The notes under the pieces were generated by a model. The model was not told the origin of the DNA and made no database searches. It saw only the letters and a program-made list of their open reading frames with translations. The translations under genes were made by a program, and so were the position numbers. From JAENVU01 sp963801105 (GTDB lineage: Bacteria > Actinomycetota > Acidimicrobiia > IMCC26256 > JAENVU01), in the NCBI GenBank assembly GCA_963801105.1, contig CAWDDH010000003.1, forward strand, positions 3,162,001 to 3,226,000: a stretch of 64,000 bases of DNA, given 5' to 3'. This document shows positions 20,701-29,673 of the stretch, piece after piece. Position 1 is the stretch's first letter. Each line of letters begins with the position of its first letter.

Positions 20701-22302
20701 GCCGATCGTGCCGCCGAGGCTCGTCACGAGCTCCTCCCGGATCGCGTCGAGCGGCGGGTTCGTGACCTGGGCGAAGAGTTGCGAGAAGTAGTCGAACAGC
20801 ATTCGGGGGCGGCCCGAGAGCACGGCGATCGGCGTGTCGGTGCCCATCGACCCGATCGGCTCCGCGCCGGTGCGCGCCATCGGGCTGACGAGGATCCGCA
20901 CCTCCTCTTCGGTCCAGCCGAACATCCGCTGCTGCTGCACCTGCGACGCGCGCACCGGCGTGAGCACGTCGCGGACGGGGAGATCGTCGAGGTGGATGAG
21001 GCCCTCGTCGAGCCAGTCGTGGTACGGCTCCGCGGCCGCGAGCCCCAGCTTGATCTCCTCGTCGTCGACGATCCGGCCGAGCGTGGTGTCGACGAGGAAC
21101 ATCTTCCCGGGCTCGAGGCGGCCCTTGCTGATGACGTCGGCGGAGGGGATGTCGAGCACCCCGGCCTCGCTGGCCATGATGACGAGGCCGCCGCGGGTCA
21201 CCCAGTAGCGGCTCGGACGCAGTCCGTTGCGGTCGAGCACCGCGCCCATCACCGTGCCGTCGGTGAACGCGATCGACGCCGGGCCGTCCCACGGCTCCAT
21301 GAGCGACGCGTGGTACTGGTAGAAGGAACGCTTCTCCGGCGACATCGTCTCGTGGTTCTCCCACGCCTCCGGGATCATCATCAGCACCGCGTGGGGCAGC
21401 GACCGACCGCCGAGGTGCAGGAGCTCGAGCACCTCGTCGAACGTCGCGGTGTCGGAGGCGTCCGGCGTGCAGATCGGGAAGATGCGGTCGAGGTCACCGG
21501 GGATGACGTCGGAGGCGAGCAGCGCCTCGCGGGCGCGCATCCAGTTGCGGTTGCCCTTCACCGTGTTGATCTCGCCGTTGTGGGCCACGTACCGGTACGG
21601 GTGCGCGAGCGGCCAGCTCGGGAAGGTGTTGGTCGAGAACCGGGAGTGCACGAGCGCCAGCGCCGACTCGACCCGCTCGTCGGTGAGCTCGGGGTAGAAG
21701 TCGTCGAGCTGCCGCGTGGTGAGCATGCCCTTGTAGACCATCGTGCGGGACGACAGCGACGGGAAGTACACGTCGACCTCGTGCTCGGCCCGTTTGCGCA
21801 CGACGTACGCCCAGCGGTCGAGCTCGAGGCCACTCGTCTCGTCCCTGGCGAGGAACCACTGCCGGAAGCTCGGCATCGCCGCGGCGGCCGTGGCACCGAG
21901 CATCGACGCGTCGGTCGGCACGCTGCGCCAGCCCAGGACCGTGACGCCCTCGGAGGCCGCGATCTCGTCCATGAGACGCACGGCCTTGTCCGCGTCCTCG
22001 GCGTCGGCGGGGAGGAAGGCGATGCCGGTGGCGTAGGAGCCCGCCGGCGGCAGGTCGAAGTCGACCGCGTCCCGGAGGAACCGGTGCGGCACCTGGATGG
22101 TGATGCCGGCGCCGTCGCCGGTGTTGACCTCACAGCCCGACGCCCCCCGGTGCTCGAGGTTGCACAGGGCGGTGATGCCCTGGCTGACCCGATCGTGGCT
22201 CGCCCGCCCGTTCAGGTCGACGACGAACGCGACGCCGCAGGCGTCGTGCTCGAACGCGGGGTCGTAGAGGCCCTGACGGCGAGGAAGGTCGTGCTGGCGC
22301 AT
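17766..22302 (-). CDS. gltB: Glutamate synthase large (alpha) subunit, frameshifted
   Basis: Class II glutamine amidotransferase plus FMN/[3Fe-4S] synthase, about 1511 residues, the normal size. After a short propeptide (MRQHDLPRRQGLYDPAFEHDA) the N-terminal nucleophile is Cys22 in HDACGV. Later landmarks are YKGML, RYWVTRGG, PNPPLD-like TNPPLDAIREELVTSLGG, the FMN-domain SYGSISAEAH and GGKSNTGEGGED, the cluster region RVCHLDTCPVGVATQ, and the C-terminal GXGXG-type region GGRVVVLGPTGRNFGAGMSGG. One extra C near 18553 (GEACG-like to GERGHD) shifts the frame; the last 245 codons are intact in the next frame. It begins the gltBD unit. No clear regulator site was found in the 84 bp upstream. Confidence 0.94.
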
Positions 22303-22386
22303 CACGTCGTCTTTCCGGGTCGGGGCGTGCGGCGACGCACGCAACTGCAAGGTCCCGGGACGACGTTGGCCCGAAGCCCGCTCACT

Positions 22387-23601
22387 CTAGCCGAGGAGGC
22401 TGCGGGCGATCTGGGAGATCTGGATCTCGTCGGTGCCGGCGTAGATCTGGAGGACCTTGGCGTCGCGGGCGAGCTGCTCGACCTCGTACTCGGCCATGTA
22501 GCCGTTGCCGCCGAAGAGCTGGACGGCCTCGAGCGCGACCTCCATCGCCGACCGCGCCGAGTACAGCTTCATCACCGACGCCTCGGAGAGCTGCATACCC
22601 GCTCCGGCCGCAGACTTCTCAATCGTGCGGAACACCAGGTTCTCGACGTTCAGCCGGTGCATCTCCATCCGGGCCAGCTTCTCCTGGATGAGCTGGTGCT
22701 CCCCGATCGGCTTGCCGAAGCGCACGCACGTCTTGGCGTAGTCGAGGCTGAGCTCGAGGCAACGGTCGATGATGCCGAGGCTCATCGCGGCGACGCCGGT
22801 GCGCTCGATCGAGAACGCCTCCTTGGCGCCCTCCCGGTACGGCTTGTCCTCGGTCTCGCCCAGGAGGCGGTCCCTGCCCACGCGCACGTCGGTCAGGAAC
22901 AACATCCCGGTCGGCGAGGAGTGCATGCCCATCTTGCGCATCGGGCCGGTCTGCTCGAACCCCGGCATCCCCCGGTCGAGCACGAAGCTCAGGATCTTGC
23001 GCTCGGCCGGTGGGTTGCCCTCGTCGAGCTTGCAGATGAAGACGGTCGTGTCGGCGTAGGGGCCGTTGGTGATGAAGGTCTTCGAGCCGTTGAGGAGGTA
23101 CTCGTCGCCGTCGCGCTTGGCGCTCGACTGCATGCGGCCGAACGCGTCGCTCCCGCTGTCGGACTCGGTGATCGCCCACGCCCCGACCTTCTCGAAGGTC
23201 AGGAGATCGAGCGCCCACCGCTCCTTCTGCGCGACGGTCCCCCGACTCATGATCGTGCCGGCGGCGAGACCGGTGCTCACACCCATCGCCGTCACGAGGC
23301 CCGGCGAGCACCGGCACAGCTCGATGATCGGCAGCAGCATGAAGCCCGCGCCCGGCCCCGAACTGTCGCCTTCGGACTCCTTGGCCGGCTCCCCTTGCTC
23401 GCCCTTCTCCTTGGCGATGCGCCTCGCGAAGGACCCACGCGCCATCTCGTCCATGCCGAAGGTCGAGTACAGCTTGCGGATCACCTCGTACGGCGGGGTG
23501 TCGCCGAACTCGAGCTCCTCGCGCCGGGGCCGGACCTCCTTCTCCACGAAGTCCCGAACCGCGTCGCGGATCATCTTGTGCTCGTCCGACCACTCGTACA
23601 T
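22387..23601 (-). CDS. Acyl-CoA dehydrogenase
   Basis: A 404-residue FAD enzyme for alpha,beta-dehydrogenation of an acyl-CoA. It has AITESDSGSDAF, LNGSKTFITNG, GMHSSPTG-LFLTDVRV, FGKPIGEHQLIQEKLARM and the C-terminal LFGGNGYMAEYEVEQLARDAKVLQIYAGTDEIQ written here in parts: GGNGYMAEY, ARDAKVLQIYAGTDEIQ. The MCAD-type catalytic Glu is replaced by Ala (YAGT), so the Glu of SIERTGVAA, at the isovaleryl-CoA dehydrogenase position, is the likelier base. An inserted charged stretch near residue 60-75 (KEKGEQGEPAKESEGD) is unusual. AGGAGAGA precedes the ATG. It is divergent from the SDR at 23645 across a shared promoter. Confidence 0.92.
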   Translation of the reverse strand: MYEWSDEHKMIRDAVRDFVEKEVRPRREELEFGDTPPYEVIRKLYSTFGMDEMARGSFARRIAKEKGEQGEPAKESEGDSSGPGAGFMLLPIIELCRCSPGLVTAMGVSTGLAAGTIMSRGTVAQKERWALDLLTFEKVGAWAITESDSGSDAFGRMQSSAKRDGDEYLLNGSKTFITNGPYADTTVFICKLDEGNPPAERKILSFVLDRGMPGFEQTGPMRKMGMHSSPTGMLFLTDVRVGRDRLLGETEDKPYREGAKEAFSIERTGVAAMSLGIIDRCLELSLDYAKTCVRFGKPIGEHQLIQEKLARMEMHRLNVENLVFRTIEKSAAGAGMQLSEASVMKLYSARSAMEVALEAVQLFGGNGYMAEYEVEQLARDAKVLQIYAGTDEIQISQIARSLLG

Positions 23602-23628
23602 GCATCTCTCCTGCTCGATTCGCCGCCG

Positions 23629-23638
23629 ACACTAGAGT
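23629..23638. promoter_or_regulatory. Divergent -10 boxes sharing one TA
   Basis: ACAC-TA-GAGT reads as TAGAGT on the plus strand (23633-23638, 6 nt before the SDR ATG) and as TAGTGT on the minus strand (23634-23629, for the acyl-CoA dehydrogenase, leaving a leader of about 20 nt with a ribosome site). The two promoters overlap at the central TA. Confidence 0.55.
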
Positions 23639-23644
23639 CCGCCA

Positions 23645-24477
23645 ATGGCGAAGAGCGAAGGCAGGTTGGCGGGCAAGGTCGCACTGATCACCGGGGCAGC
23701 CCGTGGGCTCGGGGCACAGATGGCCCGGCGGTTCCGCGAGGAGGGGGCGACGCCGATCGTCACCGATCTGCACCGAGACTTCGGCCCGGGCGGTCGCCGA
23801 CGAGGTGGACGGCCACGCCTACGCGCTCGACGTCACCGACAGCGCCGCGGTCACCGAGGTGTTCGCCAAGGTCGCGGCGAACCACGGCCGGCTCGACGTC
23901 CTCGTCAACAACGCCGGGATCAGCGGGATGGAAGACCGCCCCGAGGAGGTCCAGCACAACTACGACGTCGCGATGGCGCAGATGGCCGACACCATGAGCG
24001 GCAACGCGCCGAGCGTCCACCTCGACGTGACCGAGCGCACCACCGACGACGACTGGCACCGCGTGCTCGCGGTCCACCTCGACGGCACCTTCTTCTGCAC
24101 CCGCGAGGCGGTGCGCACGATGGGATCGGGCGCCTCGATCGTCAACCTCGGGATCGATCATGGGGACGAGCGGCGGCGCGGGCGCCCCCGCGTACTGCGC
24201 GGCGAAGGCAGGAATCCTGGGCCTCACCCGGGCGCACGCCCGCGAGTTCGTGACCCGGGGGATCCGGGTGAACGCCATCGCGCCGGGCTGGATCGAGACA
24301 TCGATGACCGACGACCTCGGGCCGATGAAGCCACTGATCGCGGCGCAGACCCCCATGGGCCGCATGGGGGATGTCGACGACATCGCCTGGGCCGCCGTCT
24401 ACCTCGCCTCCGACGAGGCGAAGTTCGTCACCGGCCAGGTCCTCTCCCCCAACGGCGGCTGGACCATGAACCAGTAG
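23645..24477 (+). CDS. SDR-family oxidoreductase with insertion, frameshifted
   Basis: Short-chain dehydrogenase/reductase of about 277 residues: TGAARGLG cofactor motif, VLVNNAGI, NLGSIMG before the active site, YCAAKAG with the catalytic Tyr/Lys, and the C-terminal SPNGGWTMNQ. Two single extra bases, near 23785 and near 24153, break the frame; removing them gives one continuous protein. Between NNAGI and the conserved DDDWHRVLAVHLDGTF lies an extra segment of about 30 residues (GMEDRPEEVQHNYDV to LDVTERTT) not found in ordinary FabG-like SDRs. The ATG is 6 nt behind TAGAGT, so the transcript is predicted leaderless. Substrate unknown. Confidence 0.83.
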
Positions 24478-24495
24478 GGACGACCCGGACCCCGC

Positions 24496-24529
24496 GCGGT
24501 CGGCACGGCACGCTCGACCTCCCGACCGC
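24496..24529. terminator. Possible bidirectional terminator
   Basis: GCGGTCGG (24496-24503) and CCGACCGC (24522-24529) form an 8-bp perfect stem with an 18-nt loop in the gap between converging genes. There is no T run, as is common in high-GC actinobacteria. Confidence 0.35.
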
Positions 24530-24534
24530 GGCCG

Positions 24535-26706
24535 CTACCGCCCGGCGTCGAGGGGCTCGGTGCCGACGACCTGCTGGGCGCGGAGGCGGTCGATCTCCGC
24601 GTCCGTCACTCCGATCTCGCGCAGGACCTCGTCGGTGTGCTGGCCGAGGGTCGGGCTGGCGCCGCGCCACGGCGCCGCAGGACCCCCCGACATCCGCATC
24701 GGCCAGCCGGGGTAGTCCTGCACGCCGGCGTCCGGGTGGTCCAGCGTCTGGAAGAAGCCACGCGCCGCGAGCTGCGGATCGTCGAGCACCGCGTACGCGG
24801 GGACGACGGCCGCGGCCGGGATCCCCGCCGCGAGCAGCTCCGCGGCGGCTTCCCCCGGCATGCGGGTCCCACACCACGTGGTCCGCTCCTCCGCCGACAG
24901 CGGATCATGCGACTCGGCCACCGCCACCCAGGCGTCCTTGCCCTCGCAGCGGTAGACGCCGTGGGCACCGCGCCGACCGGGAATCGGGCCGCCCACCGAG
25001 ACGTCGATGACCTGCTCCGCCGTGACCGCGGCCGCGACCTCCATCATCGCCATCTCCACGAGCTGACCCTCGCCGGTGCGCTCCCGGTGCTCGAGCGCGG
25101 CGACGAGCGCGATCGCGGTGTGCGTCCCGACCATCGGGTCCACCACTCCCCCGGGGATGATCGGCGGACCGTCGTCGTACCCGGTGAGCCACGCCATCCC
25201 GGTGACCTGCTCCATGGTCTGGGCGAACCCACCACGGTCGCGCCACGGCCCCTCGAGGCCGAAGGCCGGGAGCCGCAACATGACCACCGACGGGTTGATC
25301 GCGCGCACCTCGTCATACCCGAGTCCGAAGGCCTCCATCACCGGTGGCGTGAAATTCTCGGTGACGACGTCCGCGGTCTCGATGAGCCGTTTCGCCAGCG
25401 CGAGGCCGTCGGGGTGACCCAGGTCGAGCGTGATCCCGCGCTTGCCGAGGTTCGTCGAGTGCCACAGCGCCGACATCTCGTAGAACCGCGGCTCCTCCTT
25501 CGGGCGGATCGTCGCGTTGAAGCGCAGACCGTCGGGGCGCTGCACCGACTCCACCTTGATCACGTCCGCGCCCATCGAGCACAGCCACGCGGTCGAGAAC
25601 GGTCCCGACCAGAACGCGGTGAAGTCCACCACCCGCAACCCGGCGAACGGCCGCTCGCCGACGTCCACCCCGTCCCGTCGCCACTCGGGCGCGCTGGTCG
25701 GGCCGTCCGCCCCCAGATCGGGGGCGAAGCGGCGCGGGGGTCGGAGGTCGCGGTCGGGGACGGCGGAGAAGCGGAACGGGGCGCGGGGACGGATCCAGGA
25801 TTCCCCCGGCTGGGTGACGAACACGCCTCGGGCCTTGGGTTGGTCGAACTCCGGCAGCAGCGCACCGTTGCCGACGACCGCGGCCGGCACGCGCGCCGCT
25901 GCGCACGCGTCGACCACCTCGGCCGCGGTGTGACGCATCGTGAACGATTGCAGCACCTCGTGCACCTCGTCGGCCCGCATGAACCGTCCGATGAAGCCGA
26001 CCAGCTCGTCGTCGGCGCAGAGGTCCTCACGGCCGATCGCCTTCAGGAGGGCGAGCCACTGCGGGATCGTCACCGTCGTGATGCCGACGTAGTTGCCATC
26101 GGCGCACGGCTCGTTGCCCGGGATCATCACGAACCGGAAGTTGTTCTTGCGGCCGCCCGGGAACCGCGCCATGAGCGTCGGGACGGTCGAGAGCGTCAGG
26201 TGCATCGCCTCGAGCATCGAGACGTCGATGGTCTCGGCCACCCCCGTGCGTGACGCCCGGTACCACGCAGTCACGGCGCCGAGCGCCGCGAACGCGCCCG
26301 TCACGTACTCCCCCAGATCCCCCGCGACGGTCAGCGGCGGGTGGTCGAGATGCCCGTGGGTCGCGAGCGATCCCGAGCGCGCCTGGAGCACTGCCTCGGG
26401 CAGGTCGAGCCCGGAGTCGGGGCCACCCGCACCGAACGCCGAGATCGAGACCCGCACCAGCGGACCGGACCGCTCGTCGTCGAGCACCTCGGTGCCGCCG
26501 AGCACGACGTCGGTCTCGGCCCAGACCTCGGAGGACCCAGCCGCCACCCGCTGTGACGTCCGGAGGTAGGTGAACAGCTCGCGTCGCTCGTCCGGGAGGT
26601 CCAGGACGGCGACCACGTCCGCGCCCAGGTCGGTGAGGAGCTTGGCGCAGTACGCACCCGCGATCCCCGTGGTCGAGTCCAGCACGCGCAGCCCGTCGTA
26701 GATCAC
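24535..26706 (-). CDS. Double-domain CaiB/BaiF (class III) CoA-transferase
   Basis: A 723-residue protein that carries the class III CoA-transferase fold twice. The N-terminal copy starts IYDGLRVLDSTTGIAGAYCAKLLTDLGADVV and has AGDLGEYVTGAFAALGA with its candidate catalytic Asp; the second begins FAGLRVVDFTAFWSGPF near residue 355 and has GGVVDPMVGTHTAIAL with the usual Asp. Single-domain members are about 400 residues and dimerise as interlocked rings, so this tandem form may be a pseudo-homodimer. The ATG overlaps the stop of the OB-fold gene (ATGA), giving a three-gene unit with the thiolase. The likely reaction is transfer of CoA between carboxylic acids in a catabolic pathway. Confidence 0.88.
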   Translation of the reverse strand: MIYDGLRVLDSTTGIAGAYCAKLLTDLGADVVAVLDLPDERRELFTYLRTSQRVAAGSSEVWAETDVVLGGTEVLDDERSGPLVRVSISAFGAGGPDSGLDLPEAVLQARSGSLATHGHLDHPPLTVAGDLGEYVTGAFAALGAVTAWYRASRTGVAETIDVSMLEAMHLTLSTVPTLMARFPGGRKNNFRFVMIPGNEPCADGNYVGITTVTIPQWLALLKAIGREDLCADDELVGFIGRFMRADEVHEVLQSFTMRHTAAEVVDACAAARVPAAVVGNGALLPEFDQPKARGVFVTQPGESWIRPRAPFRFSAVPDRDLRPPRRFAPDLGADGPTSAPEWRRDGVDVGERPFAGLRVVDFTAFWSGPFSTAWLCSMGADVIKVESVQRPDGLRFNATIRPKEEPRFYEMSALWHSTNLGKRGITLDLGHPDGLALAKRLIETADVVTENFTPPVMEAFGLGYDEVRAINPSVVMLRLPAFGLEGPWRDRGGFAQTMEQVTGMAWLTGYDDGPPIIPGGVVDPMVGTHTAIALVAALEHRERTGEGQLVEMAMMEVAAAVTAEQVIDVSVGGPIPGRRGAHGVYRCEGKDAWVAVAESHDPLSAEERTTWCGTRMPGEAAAELLAAGIPAAAVVPAYAVLDDPQLAARGFFQTLDHPDAGVQDYPGWPMRMSGGPAAPWRGASPTLGQHTDEVLREIGVTDAEIDRLRAQQVVGTEPLDAGR

Positions 26707-27149
26707 CGCGCGACCTCCGGCCGGAACATGGGGACGACGGCCTCACGGTCGGGGACCGTCGGGAAGCGCAACGGGCGGAACGTCGCCAGCATGGGTTCGC
26801 CCACCGCGAGCGCGTCCGGGTCCGCATCGACGATCAGGGTCACGATCCGCACCGCCGGATCCTCCTCCAACGCGACGAGGGCCGTCACGAACGGCACCAT
26901 GTCGGCGAAGGCCGGGAGGAACGCCCGCCGGACGACGACCCACGAGAACAGTGATCCGCGACCCGCCGTGGCGACCCAAGCGAGCGCATCGCCACACGCC
27001 GGGCAGGTCGGTTCCGGGTACCAGACCCATCGTCGGCAGGCGATACAGCGTGGAATGGCGAGCTCGCCGCGGGCCGCGGCCGCGAAGTAGTCGCGGACGA
27101 GCGGATCGTGCACGTCGGGCAGCGGGAACTCCGCACGCGTGATCGCCAC
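26703..27149 (-). CDS. DUF35 OB-fold zinc-ribbon protein (thiolase partner)
   Basis: A 148-residue acyl-CoA-associated OB-fold protein with a rubredoxin-like zinc ribbon: CIACRRWVWYPEPTCPACG gives the CxxC...CxxC metal site, followed by the OB-fold strands GRGSLFSWVVVRRAF and PFVTALVALEEDPAVR. Such DUF35 proteins bind thiolase-like partners, as in the Ltp2-ChsH2 steroid aldolase or acyl-CoA hydratase complexes. The GTG start lies two bases after the thiolase stop. The position between a thiolase and a CoA-transferase supports a two-protein thiolase or aldolase complex. Confidence 0.9.
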   Translation of the reverse strand: MAITRAEFPLPDVHDPLVRDYFAAAARGELAIPRCIACRRWVWYPEPTCPACGDALAWVATAGRGSLFSWVVVRRAFLPAFADMVPFVTALVALEEDPAVRIVTLIVDADPDALAVGEPMLATFRPLRFPTVPDREAVVPMFRPEVAR

Positions 27150-27151
27150 GG

Positions 27152-28354
27152 CTACCGGTCCCCGGTGAGGACGAGCGTGCTCGCGTGCTGTCCGGTGTAC
27201 CCGCCGTAGGCCGCGACCTCGCAGTCGGCCACCTGCGCCGGCGCCGTCCCGCGCAGCTGCTTCACGATCTCGACCACGTGAGCGATCCCGAGCACGTATG
27301 CGTGCGACAGCAGGCCGCCGTGCGTGTTGCACGGCAGCGCACCGCGGTCGAACCAGAGCGTCTCGCCCTCCACGAACGGTCCCGCCTCCCCCTTCCGGCA
27401 GAACCCCATGTCCTCGATCTGCATCATCGCCACCACGGTGAACGGGTCGTAGACGGTGAGCACGTCGACATCCGCCACCGTGAGTCCCGCCATACCGAAC
27501 GCGGCCGGCGCGCTGAACACCTGGGGCGTGCTCGTGAACGCGGGCTGCTGACTCCAGTGGCCGCCCGTGTGCGAAATCCCCTCCCCGACTCCCGCGACGA
27601 CGGCCGCCGGATGCGGAAGGTCACGCGCCCGTTCGACCGAGGTGGTCACATACGCCGCGCCGCCGTCGGAGATCAGGCACGAGTCGAACAGCCGCAGCGG
27701 GTCGGCGAGGACCGTCGACGCGAGGTAGTCGGCGAGCAACATGGGCTTGTCGTGCATGACTGCGCCCGGGTGCACGTTCGCGTGCCGCCGGCTCGCGACC
27801 GCGAGCGCGCCGAACTGCTCGGGCGTCGTGCCGAACTCGAGCATGTGCCGGCGCATGATCGCGGCGAAGTACACCGGCTGGGGGAAGAATCCCATCGGGA
27901 CCTCGAGGTTCTGCTTCAGCGACTGGCTCGCGTGCACCTCGCCGGGACCACCGGTCATCGAAGCCCGTTGCGTCGCCCACGCGACCGGGAACACGTTGAG
28001 CACGTGCCGGGCCTCGCCGCGAGCGATCGCCCCCGCCGCGAGGTGCGGTGCGGTCCCGGCCCAGCTCATCCCGCCACCCCAGGGTGACGACCACACGTGC
28101 TGACTCGTCCCGAAGTGCTCGTGGAACGCGGCGACGTCGAAGTCGGCGAACGCCGCGTTGTACGTCAGGCCGTCGATGTCCTCGGGTCGGAGCCCGCAGT
28201 CGGCGATCGCCCGCTCCGCCGCCTCGGCACCCATCGCACGCGCGGTCCGACCCGACGCCTTCGTGTACTCGGTCTCCCCGATCCCGACGATGGCGACCCG
28301 ACCGGCCACATCGTCCAGCTCGGTGGCGTGGCCCCAATCGGGCAGGTCCCCCAC
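27152..28354 (-). CDS. Thiolase-family protein (SCP-x/Ltp-like)
   Basis: A 400-residue thiolase-fold protein related to lipid-transfer-protein thiolases. It has the VAIVGIGETEYTKASG N-terminal strand, DGLTYNAAFADFD, GGPGEVHASQ, and the late CNTHGGLLSHAYVLG with the conserved His, and ends in a YGGYTGQHASTLVL strand. The usual N-terminal nucleophilic Cys of degradative thiolases is not evident near residue 90 (SSPWGGGMSWAG), as in Ltp2-type retro-aldolases. It therefore probably cleaves by a Claisen or retro-aldol route with the DUF35 protein. The GTG start at 28354 sits 8 nt behind a TAGCCT -10 box in the 26-bp divergent gap. Confidence 0.88.
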   Translation of the reverse strand: MGDLPDWGHATELDDVAGRVAIVGIGETEYTKASGRTARAMGAEAAERAIADCGLRPEDIDGLTYNAAFADFDVAAFHEHFGTSQHVWSSPWGGGMSWAGTAPHLAAGAIARGEARHVLNVFPVAWATQRASMTGGPGEVHASQSLKQNLEVPMGFFPQPVYFAAIMRRHMLEFGTTPEQFGALAVASRRHANVHPGAVMHDKPMLLADYLASTVLADPLRLFDSCLISDGGAAYVTTSVERARDLPHPAAVVAGVGEGISHTGGHWSQQPAFTSTPQVFSAPAAFGMAGLTVADVDVLTVYDPFTVVAMMQIEDMGFCRKGEAGPFVEGETLWFDRGALPCNTHGGLLSHAYVLGIAHVVEIVKQLRGTAPAQVADCEVAAYGGYTGQHASTLVLTGDR

Positions 28355-28362
28355 GGGGGCGG

Positions 28363-28372
28363 AGGCTACCGT
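28363..28372. promoter_or_regulatory. Divergent leaderless -10 boxes sharing one TA
   Basis: AGGC-TA-CCGT gives TACCGT on the plus strand (28367-28372) and TAGCCT on the minus strand (28368-28363). Each ends 8 nt before a GTG start (28381 and 28354). The entire 26-bp intergenic gap is thus two overlapping promoters. Confidence 0.6.
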
Positions 28373-28380
28373 CGGCGCCC

Positions 28381-29175
28381 GTGACGCGGGACGACGAGAC
28401 CACGCTCGGACAGTGCAACGTGATCGAGTTCAGCCGCGAGGACGCTCGCTGGCAGCGGCCGCACGAGATCGTCGAACGCGACGGTGTGCTGCTCTTCGCG
28501 GGATCGTCGGACTTCATGGCCTTCTGCAACGGGATGCGTCGCGTGGACGACGCGGTCCCGGGCACCCACGCGATCGCCGTCGCGGTCGACTTCTTCGGCG
28601 AGCGGGGTCGCGGCTTCTCGGCCTGGAGCCGGGTGCTCCCCGTCGACGACGACCTCCGCGCCGCCGCCGAGGCGGCCGGGCTCATGACCTTCGGCGATTC
28701 GCCCCAGATGATCCGTCGCGAGCGACTCCCGGTGCACGACCTCCCCATCGGCATGACCCTGCACCCGGTCACGACGAGCGCCGATGTCGAGGACTTCGCC
28801 CGCGTCAACGGTGAGGCGTACACCGTCTACGGCGCACCCGCGGCGTCGAGCGCGTCGCACTTCAACGGACCGCGGGCGCTGGATGCGCCCAACGTGCATG
28901 CCGTCCTCGCCGACCTCGACGGGGTCCCGTCCGGCGCCGCGCTGCTCCACGAGAGCCACGGCATCGGAGGCGTGTACTGGGTGGCGGTGCTCGACGAGGC
29001 CCGGGGTCGGGGGATCGCCGCCGCGATGATGGAGCACGTCACGAACCTCGGATTCGACCGCGGCGCCACCAACGTGCAGCTCCAGGCCTCGACCATGGGC
29101 GAGCCCATCTACCGGAGGCTCGGGTACGAGGAGCTCCACCGGACCCGGCTGCATCTCGCGATGCCTCCGTCCTGA
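28381..29175 (+). CDS. GNAT-family N-acetyltransferase
   Basis: A 264-residue protein whose C-terminal half is a GNAT acetyltransferase: GVYWVAVLDEARGRGIAAAMMEHV contains the acetyl-CoA pyrophosphate loop ARGRGI, and EPIYRRLGYEELHR is the usual closing element. The N-terminal half (CNVIEFSREDARWQRP, GSSDFMAFCNGMRRVDD) is a degenerate GNAT-like domain, a common tandem arrangement. The GTG at 28381 is predicted to be the first codon of a leaderless transcript. It is divergent from the thiolase. Acceptor substrate unknown. Confidence 0.82.
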   Translation: MTRDDETTLGQCNVIEFSREDARWQRPHEIVERDGVLLFAGSSDFMAFCNGMRRVDDAVPGTHAIAVAVDFFGERGRGFSAWSRVLPVDDDLRAAAEAAGLMTFGDSPQMIRRERLPVHDLPIGMTLHPVTTSADVEDFARVNGEAYTVYGAPAASSASHFNGPRALDAPNVHAVLADLDGVPSGAALLHESHGIGGVYWVAVLDEARGRGIAAAMMEHVTNLGFDRGATNVQLQASTMGEPIYRRLGYEELHRTRLHLAMPPS

Positions 29176-29191
29176 TCGTGCGCCCGCTCGG

Positions 29192-29671
29192 TCAGCCGCT
29201 CGGGCTTCTCCCGTTCCGCCAGTCGGGCACGCTCGGAGCGTTCGGCTCGAGCGACCGCAAGTACGTCACGATCTGACGAACCTGTTCGTCCGTCATCGTG
29301 CCGCCGAAGTCGAGACTCCATGCCGGCATGTCACTCCCCGACACTCCACCGGCCACGAGCACCTGCATCTGAGCATCGGTCGTGGTCTTGAGGAATTCCT
29401 TCGCGTCCAGAGTCGGTCCGCTCCCACCCTGGGCCCGCTTCCCGTGACACTCGGCGCAGTTCGCCGCGAACAGCTGCCGCCCGACCTTCCGATAGGAGGT
29501 CGTCTGTGAGCGCAGCGCGTCGCGTCGCAGGCCAGGCTCCCGGATCCGGTAGCCGATGAACCCGGCGATGAGCACGACCATGAACACGATTCCCCAGGCG
29601 AGGTACCGGTCGAGACTCCGGTCGAGCTCGGCCGGCTCGAACGGCGGTGGATGCGGCGCTTCGCGTGGCAC
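29192..29671 (-). CDS. Membrane-anchored cytochrome c (bc-complex operon)
   Basis: A 159-residue protein with one N-terminal transmembrane anchor (about 24-43, YLAWGIVFMVVLIAGFIGY) and a single class-I cytochrome c domain outside. The haem c site is CAECH near residue 72, and the likely axial Met is in GGVSGSDMPAWS near 115. The 3' region has the usual closing helix TDEQVRQIVTYLRSL. The GTG at 29671 lies two bases after the Rieske stop. It ends the operon with Rieske and cytochrome b, and is the expected electron acceptor from the Rieske cluster. Maturation would need the cytochrome c assembly machinery elsewhere in the genome. Confidence 0.92.
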   Translation of the reverse strand: MPREAPHPPPFEPAELDRSLDRYLAWGIVFMVVLIAGFIGYRIREPGLRRDALRSQTTSYRKVGRQLFAANCAECHGKRAQGGSGPTLDAKEFLKTTTDAQMQVLVAGGVSGSDMPAWSLDFGGTMTDEQVRQIVTYLRSLEPNAPSVPDWRNGRSPSG

Positions 29672-29673
29672 GG

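Noticed and set aside
19165..23997. A 1610-codon open frame on the plus strand across gltB and the acyl-CoA dehydrogenase
   Set aside because: It is antisense to gltB with its protein made of Arg/Val/His-rich low-complexity sequence, the usual shadow of a high-GC gene; gltB has clear family motifs on the other strand.
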